Source: Acanthaster planci (taxonomy: Eukaryota > Echinodermata > Asteroidea > Valvatida > Acanthasteridae). Taken from it: a stretch of DNA of 13,860 bases. Within the stretch, counting starts at the first letter, position 1; each line of letters begins with the position of its first letter. Position numbers and translations under genes: made by a program. Where the stretch lies: contig NW_019091367.1 of assembly GCF_001949145.1 (NCBI RefSeq), positions 2,243,809 through 2,257,668 on the forward strand, given 5' to 3'. Of this stretch, positions 1 through 7,642 are shown in pieces. The notes under the pieces are model-generated. The model worked only from the letters and a program-made list of their open reading frames with translations, had not been told where the DNA came from and made no database searches.

Positions 1-107
1 ATTTCTGGTAATTACATCAATGATTCCTCAAAAGTGCCCTAGGCACTGTAGCTCGCAAACCTGAAGAAACCTGTAGAGAGGAAACAATGAGAAGCAGTTA
101 CGGTTTT

Positions 108-262
108 AGAGGTGGGAGGAAAACTTCAGAGGAATATTCTGGGTAAAACCCACAGAATCAAGTAGGGACTGAAAACCCAATCTGCATGTGGACCGAGCCG
201 GGAATCGAACCCAGACCGCAGAGGTGGAAGAAGAAGAAAGAACCTCTATGCCAACACTGATG
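108..262 (-). mobile_element. tRNA-derived SINE (partial or diverged)
   Basis: Read on the minus strand, positions 253-243 give TGGCATAGAGG, a good RNA polymerase III A box. Positions 211-201 give GGTTCGATTCC, a near-perfect B box. The spacing between the boxes is 31 nt, as in tRNAs. A T-arm can be folded at 214-198 (CTGGG, 7-nt loop, CCCGG). The anticodon region has been replaced by a CTT-rich run, so this is not a working tRNA. Downstream on the minus strand follow a GGGTTTTCAGTCCCTACT-like block (178-161) and a GTTTTCCTCCCA block (124-113), the kind of conserved body seen in invertebrate SINEs. The 3' end is not clear; positions 1-107 may include its tail. It lies in an intron of the TRPV gene, in the opposite orientation. 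Confidence 0.7.
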
Positions 263-329
263 CAGCGTTAAGTGTTAACAGAAGTGTCAAATAATTTCAT
301 GCTAACTAATCTTGGCCTCTCTCTCACAG

Positions 330-3197
330 TATGAGGTGTTCGATTACTCTCGCATCGGCTGGCTGTCGAGGTTCCTCTTTTTCATCTTCATGCTGCTGTT
401 GCCATGGCTACTCATCAACATGCTGATTGCCATGATGGCCAAAACGTACCAGCAGGTGGAGGAGCGTTCCAAGATGGAGTGGAAGCGGCAGGTGAGTGGA
501 CAGGGAAGAGATGAGCGGAACATGGGAAAGTGAGCCTGCTTGAGAAGCCAGGTTTTGATATGTGAGAGGCTGGCTATCAGGACTTAAGCTGGTTTTTGGT
601 ACTTGAGAATCCAGGTTGTGATACATGAGAAGCAAGTTTTGGTACTTAAGCAGCTGGCATTTTGGTACCTGAAATCCAAGATTTTGGTACCCGAGCTGGG
701 TTTTGGCACTTGAAAAGAAGTTCTGAAACTTGAGAAGCTTGGTCTTGGCACCCAAGAAGCTGAGTTTGGGTCCTGGCGGAGCTGGGTTTGAGCATGTGAG
801 AAGCTGGGTTTTCAGTGCTTATAAGGTTTGGCTTTGCTGTTTCAGAGGCTGACTTTAAGGTCCTTGCAGAGCTGCATGGGTTTGGGTATTTGTAAAGCTG
901 GAGTTTGGTACTTGTGATGCTGGGTTGTGGTACTTGAGAAGTTGGTTTGTATTTGAGAAGCTATATTTTGAGGTCTGTCTAGTCCTGCGCAATTGCACTC
1001 AATCACGAATGGTACTGAATACAGGAGAGTTTTGCCACTATCACAGAAGTAAAGCACCACCTACAATGTTCACAGTGCCCTAGGCAATGAATCTTAATGT
1101 CTCAATCCAACTCGCAGACCAATTTGCTCGTTTCTCATCCCTGTATTCCCAGTGGGCCATCATTCTCCTGAACATTGAGCGGTCCATCCCCAAGGGCAAG
1201 CTGGAAAAGTACCAGAAGGCCTACTCCACAGAGATGCGAATCCCCTACAGAGAAGCCCTCAAGAAGGGCCTGATACAGGAGACGGACGAGGGGACGGGCA
1301 AGGCGGGAGGGACTGTGGTCATCAGCTCCTACAAGGGGTGAGTTTGGGGTTTGTACCTTCAACACTGCGAACTCTTCATGTGGCACTTTCAAAATAATAA
1401 ATGTTACATGTATTTCAGCAAGAGGTGCTCGGGAGCACTTCAGGAGCACAGCTAGAAGCCACGGCTAAAATATTCAGGGAACTGTTGCAAGCATTTTACG
1501 ATCTTTTCATGCACATTCAATCAGAGGTTGTTTCTGAATATTTGTTCACACTGTCCCTCTGTGTCTATCGCTGCCCCGTCAGATTTTTGAAACCCAACCC
1601 AGTTAATTTACTGTGCACCGTCATCGTTATCCCTTCCCCGCGGAGTGTATGTTATCTCATTGGCCAAATTCTCACGTCATGGGTGACTTTGAGATGCTGG
1701 TGGCAACAGACACACCGGTCCTTTTTCACAGTATTGCACATGCTCAGAACTATGCACGCATTTCTAGAACAACGCGCGCCTGCTCATTTCTGGTAAAAAA
1801 GGACCATTTTGTTTGCCGCCACCAAGGGTCTCAAAAGTCTCCCGTTGTAGGTACGGAAAGCAGTGTCTACAAGTGTGCTGTAAATAATGCTGACACTGCA
1901 TCGGAGGTATTTAAGATGTCTGAGAGATGGAGACAGTACTGGGACAGGGTGAATGAGGGCAGTCTGAGAGCGTTTCACATCTCAGCTTCATCTTATCCCC
2001 AGCTTCAGTCTCAGTCCCCTTGTTTGAGAGCCCGAAGCTCGGCGCAGTTTCCATGTCTGACCTGGAAACACCCTTTTTGCTAAAAATGACGCCAAAGTTT
2101 AGGACACTTTTCACTTAGTTTCAACAGTAAATGTTCAAAACTGATACTGGATGTCAAGATGTGGCCGAAGGTAAAGTTGAAGTCAAGGTTTAAACCCCCC
2201 CCCAGAAAACCCCAAATATATGTTTTTGATGTCTGTAATTCATCACAATTCAGGGAGGACCCTCCTCTCATCCCCAAAGGCCACCGTATCATGTACAAAT
2301 CCTGGAAGAAGGATGACCTGAATGTGCCGCTGGTGCCCCTGGCAAAGCGAGAGACACCCCCGGACCCAGAAAGCGGGGAGAGGGAGAAAGAGTACGTCTG
2401 CCGAGCGCTCCTTATCCAGACGGTGCTGCCCAAGAGCCGGGCCAAGGCCCGGAGGGAAGCCGTGCTGAAGTGGAGGGTACGTAACCGGCCTGAATAGCAA
2501 CTGATTTTTGGCCTCAGGAGAGCGAATGAGAGCGGTACATCCACCTTGAGCAGGTGCACCTCCTCATCGGTTGAAAAGAGCCATGTTGGTGGGGACTGGC
2601 CATCTTGTTTGTAGTGATGCAACCGTATTGCATGCATGTCATAGTTGTCTGTGAACCAGCGACGCAAAGTTCCCACGAAAGCAGCCTGCATTGCGAGGCT
2701 AAATTGCGCCCTCTCTTGGTCCTTCTCAAGGCGGATAGTCCCATTTCTTCCCTGCGCATATGACTTCAGTTTTATTGTTCAGGAGTCCGGTTGCAGTGCA
2801 GATCTAACAATTGCAGCGAGGGTCACACAGTGTACGGTATGGCGGTTACAAAAGGTTATGATTACATTAAAACTTTAACGTCACTGTTTTTCAGGGAGCG
2901 CTAAGGAAAGTCATCCGAGCTAACAAGCATGCCAAGGTCCTGATGCGACAGTCCCGGGCCAAAGTGGAGCGCACACCCCGCGGCGCCCGCCGTACCTCCC
3001 GCACTCCTGTCGCATCCATGGCTGCACCCAACCCCCTCACGAGCCTCCCGGAGACCCAGCCAGCTCCCGCCGGTGGTGAGGCCGAGGGGTCCCCGGACCA
3101 GGAAGCAGAGGTCCCAGAGGTCAAGAGCCCCAGGAAGGGTCAGCTGCCACCACTGATCAGGCAGAAAAGCAGAGCCATCCTTCCTCCTGTGGTCTAA
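330..3197 (+). CDS. TRPV-type cation channel, C-terminal four coding exons (5' part outside the window)
   Basis: The coding exons are 330-491, 1153-1337, 2254-2476 and 2895-3197, with stop TAA at 3195-3197. Introns follow GT-AG, with donors GTGAGT, GTGAGT and GTACGT and phases 0, 2 and 0. The joined frame gives 290 residues. Residues 1-40 are the S6 pore helix, ending LLINMLIAMMAKTY. Next comes a TRP-box region in which the first splice joins EWKRQ to WAIILLNIERSIP; this matches the TRPV pattern W-K-x-Q-W-A-x-x-I-L-x-x-E-R-S. The stretch KSRAKARREAVLKWR resembles the RAKQRKGAV-NWK block of insect Nanchung/Inactive. The last exon encodes a basic helix-like segment (LRKVIRANKHAKVLMR) and then a Pro/Glu-rich, probably disordered tail. 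The product should be a plasma-membrane, Ca2+-permeable tetrameric channel; ankyrin repeats and S1-S5 would be encoded upstream. TRPV is clear from the S6 and TRP box, but I cannot fix the subgroup (OSM-9/Inactive or Nanchung). An oddity is AMMAKT where most TRPVs have a Gly (A-L/M-M-G-x-T). Confidence 0.88.
542..978. repeat. diverged minisatellite, 22-bp unit, about 20 copies
   Basis: Consecutive units resemble GAGAAGCTGGGTTTTGGTAC followed by TT. Examples start at 542, about 770 and 955. Counting by eye gives about 20 units over 437 bp, an average of 22 bp, with many substitutions and small indels. The array sits within the 661-bp intron between the S6 exon and the TRP-box exon and fills about two thirds of it. 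The period is not a multiple of 3, so the open minus-strand frame across it is not evidence of coding. Confidence 0.75.
1678..1847. repeat. imperfect inverted repeat (fold-back or MITE-like)
   Basis: The left arm (1678-1731) and the reverse complement of the right arm (1790-1847) align over about 50 bp at roughly 75% identity by eye. They share blocks such as TTTGAGA, TGGTGGC and GGTCCTTTTT. The roughly 60-nt centre is less symmetric. It lies in the TRPV intron 1338-2253. The right arm resembles a separate fragment at 5327-5365, so this is probably a dispersed element. I could not find a target duplication. Confidence 0.55.
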
Positions 3198-3630
3198 TGT
3201 CTGAGGCGTAAAATCTTTGAGGGCAAATTTCAGGGACAGTATCAAGGGTAGAATCATGTGTGGAATAATGTCAGGAGACATCATGACCACTGCTGTGCCT
3301 CCACACTTAGGCGCATGGCGCACGTCCTCAGAAATGGAATTGTACTTGCATTTTGGCAAGTGGTTAACACCCTCATAGTTGTAATAGGCAATAAGCACAT
3401 GCATACAGCCTGCATACAAATGTGGTGCATGGTACCACTCGAGCATTTCTTGTCTCCAGGTTGGTCAGTGTAATTAATTGTGCCCTGATTTAGCATCTTG
3501 AAAAGGCAAAGCTAACTATTAGTTTGAAACTTTGCAGTATCCACTGACTTTATACGGCCTCAGTTGAAATGTAAATGCTCCTACCAAATTAATTAAACAA
3601 CCTTTATGTAATAAAGTTTCTTTATGGAAC
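3198..3630 (+). other. 3' untranslated region of the TRPV gene (inferred)
   Basis: This is AT-leaning sequence after the TAA at 3195-3197, with no continuing reading frame. The first canonical AATAAA after the stop is at 3610-3615, preceded by an ATTAAA at 3592-3597. A GT-rich stretch at about 3705-3760 could be the downstream element. This would give a 3' UTR of a little over 400 nt. The end point is inferred and longer forms are possible. Confidence 0.5.
3592..3615 (+). terminator. candidate polyadenylation signals of the TRPV gene
   Basis: ATTAAA at 3592-3597 and AATAAA at 3610-3615 are the first such hexamers downstream of the stop codon. A cleavage site 10-30 nt further on would fit. 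The hexamer is common in AT-rich DNA, so this is only a candidate. Confidence 0.45.
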
Positions 3631-4460
3631 AATGCGAAGCTAAGATTATATATTTACAAGAGATCTTTATGTATAAATATTTGCACAATATCCTAAGCAC
3701 AAAAATGTGTAAATAGTATAGTTTACAGTGTTTGTTAGTGTGTCTGAGTGCATCTATATGTATTGTGTGGCTCAGGTGTTTCAACCACAGGAAGCCTCAT
3801 CTTCTTAACAGTGAGTTCTGTAGAACTGAAAAATAGAAGTTAACTACTTCATGCTGGACGATGTGTAAACACTTGGATTTTCGTTTAAACGGAGGTTCCA
3901 CTAGTCTGTAGAGGTTGAACGTGTGTGGAGCCCTCAAGTGGCCATGGGCAATTGCAGCAAACATCGCTCTTTGAAATTTTTTGGAGTTTCAAAAAAGTGA
4001 CAATGCAGTAACAAATTTTGAACAAAGGACCACCAAAAGTCATCATTTCTAAAGTCAGACTTTATAACGATTTGTGGTCCTCGTAAATTGTTTTAAAAAG
4101 TTTGCATTTTTGACCAATTTATTGTGGAACAATACCACGGGCAAGTGGTTTAGTACATCAGGAGGACATTGCATTGCTCCTGCATAGAACTCAGGTTTCC
4201 TCCTCTATAAAGAAACCATAGATCCAGAACTAAATTTCCTGAGAGGGGGAGCTTGTTTCTTTCGGGCAAAAAATTTGAAAATCTTTATGGTTAACTTTTG
4301 TGGCCTTCCCGAGGGCCGAGGCTATACGTCGGGGATTTTTACTGGTACTTGCATTAAGAAGGGAATGATTTTGACCACCACATCTGCCTTATTACAGAAA
4401 AAGTTGACTGTTGTTTGTTTGGGTGAGAGGAGGTTGTGGTCCGCATTGCTCTCTCCTTCA

Positions 4461-4478
4461 CCCCTGGATCTGCCCCTG
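4461..4478. mobile_element. possible hAT-like transposon end
   Basis: The reverse complement begins CAGGGGCAGATCCAGGGG, close to the CAGGGGCGGATCCAG type of terminal repeat seen at hAT-family ends. The body would lie to the left. A weak partner, ATAGATCCAGAAC, occurs near 4208, but no target duplication was found, so the element is not delimited. A similar short end-like motif (CCCCTAGGATCCACCAATG, 8129-8147) lies in CFAP276 intron 3. Confidence 0.3.
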
Positions 4479-5326
4479 CCATCAGCTGTTCCTGCATGGA
4501 GTCCACAGTAGCACTGGAGGGGGTTTTTTTTAGCGTAGTGCAATATAATTGTTCAAAGTGTGTGCAGAAAAGTTTTGGAATCTTCATTTAAACTACTTTA
4601 TATTCATTGTTTCTCAGGTATTGTTAAATTGCCGCCTTCCAGACATATATACATTTTGGCAGGTGAAATATGAGGCTTTCTACTTGTCACAATACCACAT
4701 AACAAACTCGGGTGTTAATTGGCAAAAATACAAGACAATTGGGGAAGGGATGGCACAGTAGCAGTGCCTCTTCTCCAGTGCCTCGTTGAAGTGCCTCTCA
4801 AATATAGCAATGGGTTGTCACCTACATTCCACTACTATGAAATATGGTACTTATGAATATTGAGTTCTTACTTCACTATAGTATTACTGTATCTTTTACA
4901 TGTAGCTTAGTGAGACTGTATTTTTCCTAGATCGAATATAGTGCCTTGTGTGATAAGAACTATTTCCATTGCAAAAATCTTCCTGCTGTTGTTAGGGCGA
5001 AACTTTTGTAATAGATTCTTTTTAGCACAAGGTTTCACGGGGCTAAAAGCTAAGCAAGGTAACAGAGATGTGGGTTCTGTACGGATGGCGAAGTACCTCC
5101 TCATTGTTGAAGAAGAGAGGCTGTGCTGACCATTGGGACTGGATGCTAGGTGCCCATGTGAAGACTGGTCATTCGCATGAAAATAGGAAACTTTCAAGAT
5201 GCCTGGTGACGGCAAATGCACTGGTCCCACCTGACCCATCCGCTACTGTTAACGTCTTTTTGAGCACGTGCATATTTGCACAAACCTGATGCAATCAATA
5301 ATGGGGTGGCCACGTGAGACAGGTAT

Positions 5327-5365
5327 GTTTGCTGCCACCATGAGTCTCAAAAGGCCCCCACTGGT
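5327..5365. repeat. dispersed repeat fragment related to 1810-1848
   Basis: This segment reads GTTTGCTGCCACCATGAG followed by TCTCAAAAGGC. The segment at about 1810-1848 reads GTTTGCCGCCACCAAGGG followed by TCTCAAAAGTC. Most positions agree, with no shared coding frame. It appears to be one arm of the same repeat family as the inverted repeat at 1678-1847. Confidence 0.5.
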
Positions 5366-6884
5366 CTTACATGCACTGCACCGTACATCCCTGCACACAG
5401 GTGTTTGCCCACCCACTCTAGTTTAAGGTTTTACAGAGGGGGAAATATTGTGTGGACATGTGCAAGGCAACACAATGTCTTTGAGCCCTAGATTACGTGG
5501 ACTTCTTTTGTTCTCATGGTCCCCACAAGGTGTGCCAAACAAGTCCATGGAGTGTCTTCATAAACTTCTAAAAGGATTGATCTGCTGAATTATACGTGCA
5601 TTTTTGGTCTGCGAGGCGCCCAACTAAAATAAAAAGTATGGTTTCACCCCTGGATATAAGGAAATTATGCACAGTTGAAGAATTCCAGATATAAAATTCT
5701 GTGAAGCTATTTTTCAGTTCTAAAATATTACTCTTACTCTCAGTCTATATATTCATTCATGATAATTGAAAAAAATAGAGTTTCCAGCTGTGAAATGAGA
5801 TAGCTGATTAAAAGAGCAGTTATATGAACATGATGGAACATGCACAAGATGCATTGAATGCTGTTGTGCATGCCGCCATCTATTATTTCACCTATACTTT
5901 TCCAAAAGTGTATGGTTATGCAGTTACATGTATATGCCTGTGTGCGTGTCAGCCCAATGTGACGTTGAAAGTACACCCTCTCTTGTTCATGCATAGGAGA
6001 CCAGACTGAGAAATTGGTTGCAGGGAAATTTTTGACTAAGCAATACATGTATTTGCCGCAATGTAAGAAGCATAAATGAGATGTGCAGTCTTTCACAACT
6101 TTCAGTTCCCCAAATTTTATTTTTTCATAACAAGAAGCTTAACATAATGTTTGAAATACATTACACCTTATATTTGTACAAGTACATGTCGGTAAAACAG
6201 TTGTGGTTTTATTTGGACAGTGGAAAATAAAAGTGCCTGATTTTTTGGAAAAGTGTGTCATACCGGCACTAAGTACATTTTGGTAATTTTCAGAGGTGTT
6301 GTCAAGCCAAGTTTAAAGCATTTTAAGGGTAAAAAAAAATGTATACAGTGCAAAAGAAGGATTATCTACACGTCCAAATAAAAATGCTAGAAAAATATCT
6401 GAACATAAGCATGATACAAAATATACAATTAAAAAGACTAAGTGTAAAACAAAGACCAAATAAGGCTTCTCTCAACCAGTCTGTCAATAAATTTTGCTTT
6501 CTTTGGCGATGATTCGTGCTCTGAAAATTTAATCTACATGTATAAGCTCTTGTTGCTTTTTGCCATATTCAAAGAGGATAACTGATGAAGTCGTACTTGA
6601 AAGTTGGAAGTATCTGAAGGCATGAAAACATTTCAGGCATGGGCAATGTGTTGTAACGATTTATCAACAAAGTACTTCACGCCTTGCTGTAATTTCAGCA
6701 CATGGATATCGCTTACAGGTAAGAATAAATAAATGAAAGTGTGCATACATATGTTCCTCGAATGTCAACTAACTCTTAACAATACACGTTAAAAAAGACA
6801 TCTAAGCTGGAGTAGCAACATGCATGTCCCATTGTGCAACAAATTACCGTACATTTTGTGGAACGTAAGCAGGGGATAAATTAT

Positions 6885-7075
6885 TTTATTAAGGTTTATG
6901 CAAGAAATCTAGTTTGGTTTTTCTGCGGTTAAAATAAATGGTTTGGTTGGGGGAAAACTTTGAGATTTGCTGTCCCAATGAAAGACGAAAACATTTTTAA
7001 AAGTCAGATGGAGTTAATTTCAACTGTTTCATGACTATTGTCAAGGCTGCGATTGTTCCTGTCCAAAAGTTTAAT
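6885..7075 (-). terminator. candidate polyadenylation signals of CFAP276
   Basis: On the minus strand, downstream of the CFAP276 stop, the nearest hexamers I see are ATTAAA at 7075-7070 and AATAAA at 6890-6885. These would give a 3' UTR of roughly 570-760 nt. That UTR would include the duplicated block with the N, so the true length is uncertain. Confidence 0.4.
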
Positions 7076-7178
7076 ATTAACCACTTCCTGCCGGGGACTC
7101 CAGGATCGGAGACGTATGGTTTATATGGGTGGCCGGGGTCTCCGAACTCAAACAAAGGAAACAGGGCCCTGTAACAAA

Positions 7179-7351
7179 AGACCGTACTCCGAACAAAAGA
7201 CCAGGCTGCTGGGCATTACCGACATTTTTCACTCTCAAAAGTGGTGATAATCCAGTCTTGTTTTNAGACCGTACTCCGAACAAAAGACCAGGCTGCTGGG
7301 CATTACCGACATTTTTCACTCTCAAAAGTGGTGATAATCCAGCCTTGTTTT
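7179..7351. repeat. 86-bp tandem duplication joined by one N (probable assembly join)
   Basis: Positions 7179-7264 and 7266-7351 are identical except for one base (T at 7256, C at 7343). They are separated by a single N at 7265, the only ambiguous base in the window. Two overlapping contig ends placed side by side instead of merged would look exactly like this. A real tandem duplication is possible but less likely. The block lies in the CFAP276 3' flank and not in an exon. Confidence 0.85.
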
Positions 7352-7642
7352 AAATGAAATGATGAATTTTTGAAGGATTTTGAAAACGGAAAAAATGATA
7401 GTCATGCCGGCCCAGCATCATCAACATTGGAAATGCCCCGCCATGAAGTGCTTAGTGTGCCATGCCGCTGAGCAACTTTTCATGAAATCGTCCATATGTA
7501 CATTGTACAGCTATGCTATCAGTGGTAGAAGGGCTTATTTGTGAAATCCCTAACTTCAATCTTAAGCAGCTTTGTGTGACCGACCCCTCTGAATCTGTTT
7601 CACAGTGGACCCAGCTGCTCTTCTGTGCACCAAACTTGAAGT

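Larger units (their letters stand above)
3631..7069. other. intergenic sequence between two converging genes
   Basis: This is AT-rich with no exon I can support. All open stretches are short, and none reads as a recognisable protein or shows convincing splice sites. Many ATACATGTA-like motifs occur. Two pieces look transposon-derived: a hAT-like end at 4461-4478 and a fragment at 5327-5365 related to the inverted repeat in the TRPV gene. Unannotated non-coding RNA or alternative 3' exons cannot be excluded. Confidence 0.6.

Noticed and set aside
195-262. A functional tRNA gene on the minus strand
   Set aside because: The A and B boxes and T-arm are present, but no anticodon arm or acceptor stem can be formed; the context fits a SINE.
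408-755. A 115-codon minus-strand open frame with repeated YQNL words
   Set aside because: The repetition comes from the 22-bp minisatellite, whose period is not a multiple of 3, and part of it is antisense to the S6 exon.
2159-2253. The plus-strand frame upstream of TRPV exon 3 (from ATG 2159)
   Set aside because: The joined protein needs the acceptor CAG at 2251-2253; the upstream part is intron sequence with a poly-C run and does not fit the phase of the previous exon.
2080-2691. A 203-codon minus-strand open frame, the longest in the window
   Set aside because: It runs antisense through TRPV exon 3 and both neighbouring introns, has no recognisable domain, and its openness is partly a shadow of the real exon on the other strand.
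3969-3998. A small hairpin around CTTTGAAA and TTTCAAAAAAG
   Set aside because: It is short and made of T/A runs, so it is expected by chance in this AT-rich region.
5740-6096. A 118-codon minus-strand open frame
   Set aside because: It is Cys/His/Ile-rich as expected for AT-rich random sequence, with no domain or conserved motif.
7077-7353. Overlapping open frames with a repeated peptide and an X
   Set aside because: The peptide repetition is caused by the 86-bp duplication around the N and not by a real repeat protein.
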